Assembly: GCA_026119855.1 (NCBI GenBank)
Contig: JAOWBW010001462.1
Location: 1-64,000, forward strand
Direction: 5' to 3'
Length of the DNA stretch: 64,000 bases
DNA from: Campanula takesimana
Lineage: Eukaryota; Streptophyta; Magnoliopsida; Asterales; Campanulaceae
Part shown: positions 23,830 through 34,931 of the stretch, piece by piece
How positions within the stretch are numbered: position 1 is the stretch's first letter
Layout of the letters: each line of letters starts with the position of its first letter
Notes under the pieces: generated by a model
What the model was told of the DNA's origin: nothing
Databases searched by the model: none
The model's input: the letters and a program-made list of their open reading frames with translations, nothing else
Translations under genes and position numbers: made by a program

Positions 23830-24980
23830 TTCGAACAAGTGCAAACTTGTTCTCAAAACAAGTGTGAACTTGTTTTTGGAATAAGTGCGAACTTGTTCTT
23901 AGAACAATTGAGTTCAAGAAGTGAAGAAGAATTACAGGGATTAGTTGGAATGGGGAAGAAATTGTTGCTTGAGTTATGTGAGAAACCTGGTACAAGTTGT
24001 ATTTTTTTTTCTTTGATCAATCCAATGAATTTTATCTTCACCCGCTGTACTAGTTGTATAATTGGCTTTTCTGGTGCAATTTGAAATGGAGAAGCCATTG
24101 TTGGATATTTTCATGCTGTGTTTTTTATTTGTGTGTGATTTTATGTAAATTGATTTTCACTTTATGCCTTCCATTATGGAAACTGGTTAGTTGATTTTAT
24201 ATAAGTTGTTTTGAACAAGAACAATTGGGAACTTGTTTTTGTAACAATTGCGAACTTGTTCTTAGAACAATTGCGAACTTCTTCTAGGGATAAGAACAAT
24301 TTGCGAACTTGTTCTTAGAGTAAAAACAATTGCAAACTTGATTTTAAAACAAAATCAATTGCGAACTTGTTCTTGAAAGATAATTTAGTTGATAATAAGT
24401 TCTCAACTGTTTAGTCGCCGAAGTTGGTTGCCGGAGTTGATCTTGTTCTTTGTAGTTTTAGATGATAACTGAGAACTTACTGATAAGTTCTCAACTGTTT
24501 GGTTGCCGGAGTTGATCGTATACTTAGTAGTTTAGTTGATAACTGAGAACTTACTGATAAGTTCTCAGTTGTTTTGGTCGCCGGAGTTGTTCATGTTCTT
24601 AGTAGCTCAGTTGTTTGGTCGCCAGAGTTGATGGTCACCAGAGTTGTTCATGTTTTTAGTAGTTTAGTTGACAACTGAGAACTTACTAATAAGTTCTCAA
24701 CTGTTTGGTCGCCGGAGTTATTCATGTTCTTAGTAGTTTAGTTGACAACTGAGAACTTACTGAAAAGTTCTCAACTGTTTGGTCCGCCGGAGTTGGTGGT
24801 CACCGGAGTTGTTCATGTTCTTGGTAGTTTAGTTGATATCTGAGAACTTACTGAAAAGTTCTCAGTTGTTTGGTCGCCGGAGTTTGTGGTCGCCGGAGTT
24901 GTTCGTGTTATTAGTAGTTTAGTTGACAACTGAGAACTTACTGAGTAAGTTCTCAACTGTTTGGTTGCTGGAAGGTCACT
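23830..24980. repeat. Two palindromic minisatellites in the Pack-MULE
   Basis: From 23830 to about 24370 the unit is built on GCGAACTTGTTCTTAGAACA, itself partly self-complementary. From about 24400 to 24980 at least six units of about 70-75 bp repeat GAGAACTTACTGATAAGTTC plus TGGTCGCCGGAGTTG. Each unit contains the inverted pair TGAGAACTTA and TAAGTTCTCA. A 23-base A run follows at 24987-25009. Confidence 0.8.
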
Positions 24981-26019
24981 GAAGCTAAAAAAAAAAAAAA
25001 AAAAAAAAATTTGCACCGGAGTGGTCGCCGGAGTTGGTGGTCGCCAGAGTTGTTGACTGGAGAAGGTGGTGAGGGACAGCCTAAGGGGATAGTGGTTGGG
25101 GTGAAAGTAAAATGTTGAGAGGGTGTAGTTAGTAAAATGTTAAGGAAGATGTAAGCTAGGGACTATATGGTTAGCTAAAATATTCCTTGTCCTAGGAGGT
25201 AAATAAAATAATATTGAGGGATTATATGGTAAATGCCCCTTTCAAGAAATCTTTTTCCCAAAATGAGTGTTTTTTTTAGCATAAATATGTCCCTAAATAT
25301 TTTTTTTCAAAAATTTTTTCACCGGTCTTTTTATACTTGCAAAACTAAATGTTTGGAAAGGAGATTACAAGATTATATATGAATTTTTGCCACTAAATTG
25401 TATAAAAAGTTGAGATTTTCAGATATCCATGGACACTAATTTAGGGACAGAGGTAGTATAATATAAGAAGAACATAAACAATTAATTTTCTGAGATAAAT
25501 AATGGATTTGGACAGTAGGAAGAAAAAATCAAAAGAGTAAAAATTATCAACATTCTCGACTAAAAAAACTCACCATTACATATACTGGAGTAAAATACAA
25601 CAAAAATTTCCAGTGTATTATTTTGGTGCTTCCCCGGGGAGAAAAAATTGATATATTTTTGTTTGACAAAATCTTATATACAACCGCCGCACGGGGCGTG
25701 TGGCGGGGCAAAACCCGCCCGACCCGCCCAGCCCGAACCGCCCGCCTTTCCTCCACTGCTAAAGCGACATGTGGCGCGCTGTGAGCCACTCGCTGGTTCA
25801 CCCAGCCGCGCGCTGCCACGTGCCCTCCTTTAAAAAAAAACGAAAAACTTTAAAATGCTATATCTTGAGATTTATAACTCAGAAAAATAAAATAAAAATA
25901 CTGTTGTGTTCGTCTCGACGAGACGAAGAAAACTACATAGGTCATGATATGGTTTGATTTTTTTTTTTTAAACATACTTTTTAAGACAAAAAAAATTGAT
26001 CTGCTTGTCACCTGAAATG

Positions 26020-26460
26020 TAACACTCTGTTCTGATAAAAGTAACAATTTCTACTGTTAAAGGTAACAACAGTTTTTACAAAAAAAATTGGGTTTTGCAT
26101 TTCAATTGTTACTTACTCAATAAAAAATTGTTACATTTAAGATATAATGTTACATTTAAGAATATAAACTGTTACAATTGACGAAAAAAAATGTTACATT
26201 CAATTTTAATAAAATGTAACATTAGTTTAGTTTGTCAATCATATGTTAATTTTGGGAGAAAAAAAGTGTTACATTTGAAAAAAATGAGTGTTACATTCCT
26301 TTATAAAGTGTTACATTAGTTTTAGTTGCCAATCTTTATGTTATCTTTTATCTATTGCAGCAAAATTGTGGTACATTTTTTTAAAAAAAAAAGTGTTACA
26401 TTTGAAAGAAAAAAGTGTTACGTTTGAAAGAAAAAAGTGTTACGTTTCGTTATAACAAGT
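26020..26460. repeat. Cluster of GTTACATT words
   Basis: About fifteen copies of GTTACATT or its complement, several as GTGTTACATTTGA, occur in 440 bp of otherwise AT-rich sequence within the hAT. The copies are irregularly spaced. They may be transposase-binding repeats of an older element. Confidence 0.6.
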
Positions 26461-27382
26461 GTTAGTTTTTTAGGAGGAAAAAAAGTTTTGGTTGACAAAA
26501 AAAAAAAACCGAAACAAAAAAAAAATAAAAAAAAAATATATATATAGGCTGACCTGGCACCGCCACACAGCGTGCGACGGTTGGACAGGAGAGTGCCTCT
26601 TTTTGTTTTTGTTGGTTCCGTTAATAAGCGAAAAAAGAAGATTGGGAACACCGTAGCTGCGATTAGAGAGAAATAGATAACAAATATTACTTCATGTTTT
26701 GTTTTCTATTATAGGAAATTCAAATCGACAAAAATTGTGGCTGAATTTCGGAATATAAATGGGACGTAATCACTTAATCGTTGCTAATTTTTTTATTTAA
26801 TATTCCGGAAACAAAAATGGGTATAAAATCAAGAAAATCTTCCCTAAAATGTGGAAGATTTGTTAATTCTGACGATATCAACACACGTTTTATTAATAGA
26901 ATAAATTGGGCCACTTCCTTTTGAAAATGAAAAAATTAAATTGGGCTACTCGTTTAGTTTTTTTTTTTTTTTCTTTTAAGATAATAAATTGGGCCTCATT
27001 TTAACACAAATAACTAGTCTAACTCACTTACTCACAGGCACTGAAAAGCCAAAATATCAACATAAGATAATACTAGTAGACCAGCTGCTGGAATGGGCCC
27101 CTCATAAAACTGGGCCCTGGGCCACTGCCCAGGCTGCAACCCCCCCCCTACGGGCCGGTCCTGAATCTTACGGTTGCGACCCAACCATTATGGGTAAATA
27201 AAAAGTCACAAAAAATATCAAAAAATTTAGTTAAGAAAATGATGCGTCATAATTTTGATGATCCTTTTAATTAGAGTGTGGCTGGTCTACAATCGATACA
27301 ACCAATAAAATATCGTCACCTCATTTTGTATCTATAATTTTTAAACCTTCTTTTGTGCCCCTAGTATTGCGTCACCATTATA

Positions 27383-28567
27383 CTCTCTCTTTCCCGTCCG
27401 AATTAGGACAAATTTTCATTTTTGGTGTCTCATCCGAATTCGAGCATCCCAAAATGGAAACTTTATATTACTTTTATATTGAGCATATCCTACCTTATTT
27501 ACCCTAATCATCCATAATTAAACTTAACAAAATTAACTTATCCTAATTAACTACTCATACTGGGTTGGCCCACCCCACTAACCAAAAGCCACTACCAGAT
27601 AACTTAGAGCATATCCCTCCCCTAAATTCATTCCTCACAAACCCTAAATCTCTCTACAACTCCCTTTCTCTCGCTCTCATCTCCCACCCCTCGTCGCTGT
27701 CGTCGGTCACGCTGCCCCCGCTCCCCGCCGCCCCCGCTCTCGTCTCCACAACTAACCGCCACACCTTTCCCTTCCCAGAACCACGTCCCGCTTCTTCTTT
27801 CCCATCGCCATCTTCACCGCCCATATAGAAAATGTCGCCTTCAACTTCAGAGAAGTCTCTCTCTCCCGCGCTTTCTCTCTATTTTTCTCTTCCGCTTTCT
27901 CTCTCTTTCCCACGTCGATTTTATGATTGTTGTCTGCTTTAAAAAATAGATCGATGTAGATCAGAATGTGTTTGTGTTGTGTGCGTGTGGTCGCTTTATC
28001 TCTCTCTCTCATGCCCAAATTATCGATTTGTGATCTGTTTTCCACAACAGATCTTTACAGATCTGATGTATTTTTTTGGATATTTTTTTATTTACTTTGT
28101 TTCGTTTCTCACTTTAAGATTTTTGAAATTTGAATTGATTATTGATTTTTAAATTGTGATTTTTTTTGTGTTTGTGTGGGCAGTGGCGGTGTTCGACGTG
28201 ATTGTGGGCCAATGGTGCTGCTGATGATGGTGGAATGGTGGTGGGTTGGTGGTCGAATGGTGGTGGTCTGTGGAGGTGGTCTGGGGGAGGTGGTCCGGCG
28301 ATGGTGGTGGTGGTGGTGGTGGTGGTTGTGGGTGGGAAGAGAATGGTGATGAAATGTAAATTTTAGATTTTGAATTTCATTGTATCAGATCTTAATCGTA
28401 ATTAAATTTTACTATGTTATAGCTGTTTGTGGGAAAATGATTAGTGATTAATCATAAATGTTAAATCTCTTAATTCTAATTCATTATCACTTTCCACAAT
28501 AGACTACTATTATTCCTAAATCCTCGTTTTGCGAGAGAAAATCCTAATTCCGGCAGGACGGAAGGAG
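27383..28567. mobile_element. Stowaway-like element with a low-complexity insert
   Basis: TA-flanked ends share CGTCC, GAATTAGGA and TTTTC in inverted order. The 1.2 kb interior holds a CT-rich, leader-like stretch (27640-27930) and a TGG/GGT microsatellite (about 28190-28330). The 27565-27828 reading is Pro/Ser-rich without a domain, and I do not call it a gene. The 200 bases before the element hold nothing recognisable. Confidence 0.5.
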
Positions 28568-28867
28568 TATACATTTTAATAGACAAAAATGAATACTCTG
28601 TTCGTCCGTAACAACTTGCATCAATTTTTTCGAAATAAAAACTAAGGAGAGAGTATATAGTATATATATATTTAAAAATATTGTGAGTGAAAAATTATGA
28701 TTATGAAGTACACCTTAGAGCATCCACAATGGTAAGAGCTCTTTGGAAAGCTTTTTTACGATTTCAATATGCCAAATCATTTTTCAACTTGATAAAAAAG
28801 CTTTTTAAAAGCTTTTTAAAAACTTTCACAATGGTAGAGTTCTTTCATTATATAGGGAGTTGGTGAG

Positions 28868-29708
28868 CAGGGGCGGATCTTGTAGTGTGCCTACCATTGC
28901 CCAGGCAATGGTAAATTTTTTTTTTTTTTTTTTTTACATTTTGAGTAAATAAGTTCATAACTGTGCGCCTAGATTACATAATCTTTAGGTAGCTTAGTTG
29001 GTTGAGATGTTAGTTTTTTTGCCAACTGACATGGGTTCAACTCCCACTAGTTGCAAATAGTTTCCAATTTTTTTTTTAAAAACTCTAATAGGTAAGCTTT
29101 CTTCAAAGTTTTTGTAAAATTCTTTTCATACCACTTAAAAATATTTTTTTTCCCTCTACTATGATTTTCTTTTTAAAAACATCAATGTAAAAAAAAAAAA
29201 GTTAAAAAAAATCTTAACCATCACTTTAACTGACATTAATATAAAATTTTGTAGTTGTTCATGACATAAGCTTTCTTGTTCAAATTCAAAATAAATAAAT
29301 AAATAAATAAAAATCTTGACCACTTATGTTTTTAAATTTGCTCATCATTTTCATTTCTATTTTGTCGATTTATCAACAATTATTGTGTGAATGATTTTTT
29401 CTTTACTAGCTATTTTTAGAATGGAGCATCGACCTTTTCCAATAATTCCCAAAATTTTACTTAGGGTAATTTGCCTAAGTATTTTACTACCTCCGTCCCA
29501 CTTGAAAAGGTTGAAGGTTGATATTCCTTTTTGAGTTGTTACATTTGAAGGGTAACTTTCGCCTTTAAGAAGCACTAATACCAGAGTACACTAAAAAAAA
29601 AAAAATCGGGGGCGCTGCCCCTGAACCCCCGTTCATTTTAGTTTCACGGTATTTTTTTTCTCGCACAAAATAGGCAACACCAAATGTTTTAGTGTAGATC
29701 CGCCACTG
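28868..29708. mobile_element. hAT-like non-autonomous element 1
   Basis: The inverted ends CAGGGGCGGATC and GATCCGCCACTG are flanked by an exact 8 bp repeat TTGGTGAG (28860-28867, 29709-29716). The element is 841 bp, AT-rich, with no transposase. Confidence 0.85.
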
Positions 29709-30132
29709 TTGGTGAGTATTAATGTAAAACCTACATGAAAGAGCTAATTCTACAAAGAGCAACTCTTTAGCGAGCTCTTTAGAAAGTTTCACATAGAGCC
29801 GTCAATTCGGGACAACGGGACGGGACAAAACTATTATATCCCGTGAACTATACGGGACGGGACGTTCCGAATTTATCGCGGGACGGTAATTCCCCGTCCC
29901 ATCCCAAATCACCTCGGGACGCGGGACAATGCAGGATAAATACGGGATACGTTGACGTGATCACCCGATCACAAAAAAGGACAATTTTCAAGTTGAAGTG
30001 AGCATTATAAAGATTCGAAACAAAACCAACTAAACAAGAACTGTACAAAACAACATACTACAATAACGTGGAATCGAATGACTAAAAAACGTTCTAGACG
30101 AGGTCAAGAATTAGTACTTAGTACCCCGTATA

Positions 30133-30391
30133 CTCCCTCCGTCCCAGCTCACTTGAGACTTTTTGACCAAAACTGGTCAACTTAAGGTCGGTTTGACCAA
30201 CACTTTATAGAAATATTTATGATCCGAACAAAAATTGAAAAAATGTAAAATGACCACCATTAAAAATCTTCTCAATAACAATTTTTAAAAAGTTTTTTGG
30301 AACATAAATATTTCTATAAAGTGTTGGTCAAACCGACCTTAAGTTGACCAGTTTTGGTCAAAAAGTCTCAAATGAGCTGGGACGGAGGGAG
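30133..30391. mobile_element. Stowaway MITE with long, near-perfect arms
   Basis: A 259 bp element with TA at both borders. Arms starting CTCCCTCCGTCCCAGCTCA pair almost perfectly for about 90 bp (through GACCAACACTTTATAGAA). It would form a long hairpin RNA if transcribed. Confidence 0.9.
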
Positions 30392-30472
30392 TATATTTTT
30401 GTACTTCTGTGGAGGTCTCCATGCTCGCCTGGTAGAAAAACATGGGTTATTTTCGTATGCTATTTTATGGAA

Positions 30473-30644
30473 GGATAATGATATGTATAGTGAAAACTCA
30501 AAGGGAAAACTCATAGTGAAACACTGTAATCCGTTGGATTGTAATAAATGTTTATGAGCCCCACTAATAAAAACTCATTCAACGGTTTAAAGTGTTTCAC
30601 TATGAGTTTTCCCTTTGAGTTTTCCCTATGTGTATCATTGTCCA
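30473..30644. mobile_element. Small fold-back element
   Basis: Arms of about 65 bp (starting GGATAATGATATGTATAG, including AACTCAAAGGGAAAACTC) face each other around a short loop. The superfamily is not clear. Confidence 0.65.
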
Positions 30645-31191
30645 TTTATGGAATGTTTAGAGCACCCGTGATTCATTTTGAAATAGATTAACATGTTTAA
30701 TGAATTAAGTTTACAAATATCATCTTGAATTCTACTTGTAAACGCGTAATTTGATTATTGATGTATTTATGTGTTTGCAATTGAAAATAGATCAAAGTCA
30801 AAGTTTTTTTTTTTTTTGTTTTCAAAAGTAGAACCAGTGAATCAAGTATCTTTTGATATCCTTCATAACACATTTTGGAAGAGTTCATGATCAAAGAGGG
30901 GAAATAGGGCTTCATAACACATTTTGGGATTGGGCTGAAGTGGAAAAAAATGCGGGACGTCCCGTCCCATCCCGCTTTGTTTCGCGTCCCAAACGGGACG
31001 TCCCGAATATTCTCGCATTTATACGGGTTTAGAAAATCATGTCCCGTCCCGTCCCATATATATAGCGGGACGGGACGTCCGATGGGACGGTCCCAAATTG
31101 ACGGCTCTAGTTTCACAATGGTAAAAAGCTCTAAAGAACTCTTTCACAAAAATAAAAAGCTCTTAAAAAGCTCCCATCACGGATGCTCTTA

Positions 31192-31604
31192 GACCATCTA
31201 CAATGGAAGAAAAAAATGTGTGTGAATGGTCTTTCACATGAAAATTTTGTGTGAATTGGTGCAATGGTGTGTGAATGGGAAGAGTGTGAATTTTTTTGTG
31301 AAAAAATTCACACTGCGTAAATGGGAAAAGATGGGTCCGTTTTTGTCACGTGGCGCCTCTCTATTGGGCCAGAGAGGCGTGTGTACTAATCATAAAAATA
31401 AAAAATAAAAAATAAAATTTAAGTGGTGGGGTATAGGATGATGAGTGGGAAAAGTGTTGAATGAGGGATTAAACAAACCATTGTAGGGTGTTATGTGAAT
31501 GAGTGTTGAATGGATGAGTTGGAAGAGAGAGAAGCTGATGTGGAGTGATAAAGTGAGTGTTGAATGATTTTTTTGTGTGAAACCACTGTGGATTGTGGAT
31601 GGTC
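31192..31604. mobile_element. PIF/Harbinger-like MITE next to the PLAT gene
   Basis: The ends GACCATCTACAATGG and its inverse GATTGTGGATGGTC are bordered by TTA (31189-31191 and 31605-31607). It shares the left TTA with the neighbouring element. Its right end is 63 bp from the start codon of the PLAT gene, so it probably occupies that gene's promoter. Confidence 0.75.
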
Positions 31605-31667
31605 TTATAAGAAAGGGATACAAATACACATTTACACTAGTGTGATATTCAAAAAGAGAGAAAAACC
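31605..31667 (+). promoter_or_regulatory. 5' leader or core promoter of the PLAT gene
   Basis: TTATAAGAAAGG at the MITE border is a weak TATA-like element. An A-rich leader follows, with AAAAACCATGG around the start codon, a good plant initiation context. A transcription start cannot be read from sequence alone. Confidence 0.4.
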
Positions 31668-32324
31668 ATGGGAAGAGTCGACATCTGGTTCCTTCTCTTC
31701 ACCATCTCCTTCATCGCCACGATCGCTAGATCCGTAAGCTATTTCTTCCAAATCCCAGATCCCCATATGTTATCTGATCTTTTCCTTTAATCACTTCTAC
31801 ATTCATTTCCCAAGGTATAACTTTAATTCGTAAATGCAATGCAGGATTCCGACTGCGTCTACACTGTTTACGTCCGCACCGGATCGATAATCAAAGCCGG
31901 CACCGACTCCAACATCACGGTAACCCTCTACGACGCCGCCGGCTACGGTATAAGGATCAGGAACCTCGAGGCCTGGGGTGGGCTTATGGGCCCGGGCTAC
32001 AATTACTTCGAGAGGGGCAATCTGGACATTTTCAGTGGCAGAGGCCCGTGTCTTACCGGCCCACCTTGCCAGTTGAATCTGACCTCCGACGGAACAGGAG
32101 ACGGTCACGGATGGTACGTTAACTATGTGGAGGTGACCACCACTGGGCCCCACGTCCCTTGCGCTCAGCAGCTGTTTACGGTGGAGCAGTGGCTGGCCAC
32201 CGACGCTTCGCCGTATGAGCTCACCGCCATCAGAAACGCTTGTGCGCCGTCCGAGGATGGTGGGAGGAAAGTTGACCGGGAAATGATCCGGGAGTTTGGG
32301 TCCTCTTTTGTTTCTTCTGTTTGA
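31668..32324 (+). CDS. PLAT-domain secreted protein, two exons
   Basis: Exon 1 (31668-31733) encodes 22 residues forming a signal peptide (MGRVDIWFLLFTISFIATIA). A 111 bp GT-AG intron (31734-31844, GTAAGC to TGCAG) in phase 0 is followed by exon 2 (31845-32324). The product is about 181 residues. Its mature part is one PLAT/LH2 beta-sandwich with the plant-type hallmarks DCVYTVYVRTGSI, KAGTDSNI, GLMGPGYNYFERGNLDIFSG and GWYVNYVE, and paired cysteines. Length and motifs agree with the Arabidopsis PLAT1 type, which are ER or secreted proteins linked to abiotic stress tolerance and growth. The frame is intact and splice sites are good, so this is a likely functional host gene, the only one in the window. 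The antisense frame over exon 2 is a shadow. Confidence 0.93.
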
Positions 32325-32429
32325 GCGAGTGTAAGGCTGTTTGGGGTTTGATGGCCTAAAGAGAGTGGTGTTGTTCATTTGCTTGGTGAGTTGTATTAAT
32401 TGTTTGATTTTCCACGTTTGATTTGCTGT

Positions 32430-32436
32430 AATAAAA
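32430..32436 (+). terminator. Polyadenylation signal of the PLAT gene
   Basis: AATAAAA lies about 105 bp after the stop codon in AT-rich sequence, a usual plant 3' UTR length. Confidence 0.55.
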
Positions 32437-32439
32437 GAA

Positions 32440-33254
32440 ATACTGTACTAAATTTTGGTTATTGGCTAGGAAAGTGCTTAGCCAAAAAATAATTCACCAA
32501 TTTCTCTTTTATTTTTGATGTTTTGCGTTTTTTACTTCAGTTCGTTATCCGAAATGTTTTGTACTACTTTCATATGGCATAGTAAGTGTCAATGTCAATG
32601 GGGATCTAACAATTCGACCATAATATTATAATGTGAACCTTTATAATTCATACTCATTGAATTACTAATAATATGTAATGTGGCAAAAAAAAAAAGTTTT
32701 AAAAACTTAGAATGTTTTATCCAATTTCGAATTCATAGTCTTACTAAAAGAATTGGAAGGTCTAGAATATTTTTCTCAATAATTTTCATAAGGAGTTTGA
32801 GTTGTTTGAGAACCGCTCCGATTTAGATATTTCTATGGATAGGATCAAGGGCGGACCTAGGTAGAGGCTTTCTAGAAAAGAAAAAAAAAATTACAAGTGC
32901 AATTTTTTGTAATGTTAGAGGTGTTAGTGCAATTTAGTAAGCTTTGCCTCTTTTTAGATGTAAGATAAAAAAAAATACATTAATATTATTTTTACTCCCT
33001 ATGTAATTTTTATCTCCATTTACAAAATAATCGAAGTGCACCAGTAAATAGGATAGACAGAGACAAGAGCGGTGGGCATGTATGGGCAGGTGAAGTGTGG
33101 TAAAGGGACACTAATGGACATAAATAGGAAATCAACAAGGCATTCATATTTGCCAGACTATAAAATAGAAAGAGATCTGAAATGGTCTTTTTTAGACCAA
33201 CCCCTCAAGGCACGTCGGCAGGCATGAGATGATTTTGCAGGGGAGTTGATGCCA
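32440..33254. other. Intergenic stretch downstream of the PLAT gene
   Basis: AT-rich with no gene. GGGCGGACCTAGG near 32850 resembles one end of a hAT relic, but no partner end was found. Confidence 0.4.
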
Positions 33255-33256
33255 TA

Positions 33257-33557
33257 CTCCCTACATCTCTTTTTAAACTACAAAATTGAAGTTGTACATG
33301 GGAATAAAGAAAAAGCGAAAAGGTGAGGCGAGGCGTTGTGAGTGAAAATATCAAAATAGTTAGGTAGGAAAAAGAAAGTGGGGTAGAGAATTGTAGGTAG
33401 ATTAGTTAATGTGAGTATGACAAATTGGTTTCACAAATTAAAAAAAAAAAAAAAACAAACAAAAAAAACAAAAAAAATTATAAATTTCAATAATAAAATT
33501 TTGCTATTTTCAAATGACACCAAAAATAATAATATTGCAATTTAAAATGGGACGGAG
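33257..33557. mobile_element. Stowaway-like MITE
   Basis: TA-flanked, with CTCCCTACATCTC at left and GGGACGGAG at right as imperfect inverted ends, and A-rich interior. Roughly 300 bp. Confidence 0.6.
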
Positions 33558-33591
33558 TATGGACTACCTACTATCATCCCTAGCCTATTAT

Positions 33592-34489
33592 TAGGGGTGG
33601 AAATGGTTCGGTTTAGCTTGGTTTGGGGTAATTTAGAAGCCAAACTGCTATACATCGGTTTGGAGAAATCCCAAACCGAGCTGAACCACAAAATATATAG
33701 TCCAAGCCGAGCTGAGCTAAACTATCACGGTTCGGCTCGGCTCGGTTTGAACCACGGTCTGATACTCGACGCCCTAGATATTAGAGCAAGTTGCAAGCTC
33801 TCTTTATTGTAGACACTGTAAAACAAAAAAATTGAATAAAAATGACAGCAAAATTGGAAGTAAAATTACAAGAAGAAGCATAAGGGATGAAACTTACCTT
33901 TAATCGCCGGAAAATTGAAAGGTCGAGCTAGGGTTTCAATTAGCAGATGTCTTGATTCTCTTGAATAGGGAGGCCTGCGTAAGAGTGAGATGGAGGAAGG
34001 ACGTTGGCCGGAGGAATGGCGTCGGCGGGTAGAAGGATGATGGCGGAAGCTAGGTCGTAGCCCATGGTTGAACTGAAGAAGATGAGAGAATGGAGACGAT
34101 AGGGATGACTGCGGAGAGATTTGCCGATTTGGTGAAAATGAATATTTAGTCGACGATAGGGTATCTCATTTAGGGTTTCTTAAAAAAATCTAACGGTTCA
34201 TATTAAATCACTAAATTTAATCAATGGTCCATATAAGGGCTCTATGGTTCAGCTAGCTCGCCTCCACGGTTCAGCTCTACGGTTCGGCTCGTGGTTCAGC
34301 TCAAAACGGTTCGGCTCAGTTTGGCTCGGTTCGTCTTAAAGGGTCAGAACGTGAGCCGAACCGAACCATGTGGTTTATCAATTTTCGAAACCGAGCTGAA
34401 CCGCATAAGTTTAAAAACCGAGCTAAACCGCACGGTTTTGCTCAGCTCGGTTCCGAACTGCGGTTTGAGCTGAACCATTCCCACCCCTA
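33592..34489. mobile_element. hAT-like element with dense subterminal repeats
   Basis: The ends TAGGGGTGGAAATGGTTC and GAACCATTCCCACCCCTA are flanked by an exact 8 bp repeat CCTATTAT (33584-33591, 34490-34497). GGTTCGGCTCGG-type words in both orientations fill the outer 170-240 bp on each side. The middle (about 33880-34140) is less AT-rich with a gene-like look (AGGGTTTCAATTAGC, GGCGGAAGC), perhaps a captured fragment. No transposase is readable. Confidence 0.85.
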
Positions 34490-34497
34490 CCTATTAT

Positions 34498-34900
34498 ACA
34501 GACTTATTCGGTCCAACATTACAAAAATTGAATTACATCAATAATTCATGTTTCAGTTCTTTACAAATTAATGACTCTTTTTAGTGGAGGTGGGAGTTAA
34601 TAAACAATTATACTTTTAATAAATAACTAAAAGATTAAATAAAAAAATCAACTTAGAGCATCCATTTTTCATAGGCTTTTATTTTAATATTTTGATAAAA
34701 GAGCTCTTAAGAGCATTTTATTAGTGTGGAATTTTTGAAAGAGATATTTACTAATGAGCTGCTATTCCATAAAGAGCTCTTTTATGGGCATTTTCTTTAG
34801 TCTTCACCAATTCCCCATGTTATGAACAAGCTCTATCATTGTGGAAATAACTTTAAACTTTTTACTTATTGATTTGATGAAAATGTGACGGGTAAGGGCC

Positions 34901-34931
<31 letters not shown>

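Larger units (their letters stand above)
22744..25239. mobile_element. Pack-MULE-like element
   Basis: A 2.5 kb insertion is flanked by the exact 9 bp repeat TTTCAAGAA (22735-22743 and 25240-25248), as expected for Mutator-like elements. Its ends are imperfect inverted repeats: TTACCACCTAATCCCCCATT at left, TTACCATATAATCCCTCAAT at right on the opposite strand. No MURA-type transposase is readable. A GC-rich, gene-like segment (about 22900-23800) sits at one end, as in Pack-MULEs that captured host exons. The captured gene could not be named. The rest is filled by palindromic minisatellites. Confidence 0.7.
22707..25456. mobile_element. Stowaway-like MITE split by a MULE
   Basis: The left end CTCCCTTTGTCCCTAAATGA and the right end (reverse complement CTACCTCTGTCCCTAAATTA) are inverted repeats, each bordered by TA. 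Without the insertion at 22744-25239 and its duplicated 9 bases the element is about 245 bp. Confidence 0.75.
22571..27163. mobile_element. Non-autonomous hAT-like element with nested insertions
   Basis: The ends are inverted (CAGGGCCGGTCC left, CGGGCCGGTCCTG right) and flanked by 8 bp copies AACCTTAC (22563-22570) and AATCTTAC (27164-27171), one mismatch. An 8 bp duplication and a CAGGG-type end fit hAT. No transposase is readable. It contains the Stowaway element at 22707-25456, and beyond that AT-rich sequence with a GC-rich island at 25680-25830. Confidence 0.7.
29794..31109. mobile_element. hAT-like non-autonomous element 2
   Basis: The ends TAGAGCCGTCAATT and AATTGACGGCTCTA are flanked by an exact 8 bp repeat GTTTCACA (29786-29793, 31110-31117). 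Subterminal CGGGACGGGAC repeats crowd both ends, as transposase sites do in hATs. It contains the Stowaway at 30133-30391 and a fold-back at 30473-30644. No transposase is readable. Confidence 0.85.
28718..31188. mobile_element. PIF/Harbinger-like MITE expanded by nested insertions
   Basis: The ends GAGCATCCACAATGG and its inverse GGATGCTC are bordered by TTA on both sides (28715-28717, 31189-31191), the usual PIF/Harbinger target. Removing the two hAT insertions leaves about 300 bp, normal for such MITEs. Confidence 0.75.

Noticed and set aside
27565..27828. 87-codon Pro/Ser-rich frame as a host gene
   Set aside because: Low-complexity sequence inside a Stowaway-like element, no domain, no convincing second exon.
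31803..32378. 191-codon open frame on the minus strand
   Set aside because: It lies antisense to exon 2 of the PLAT gene, which has clear domain motifs, splice sites and signal peptide.
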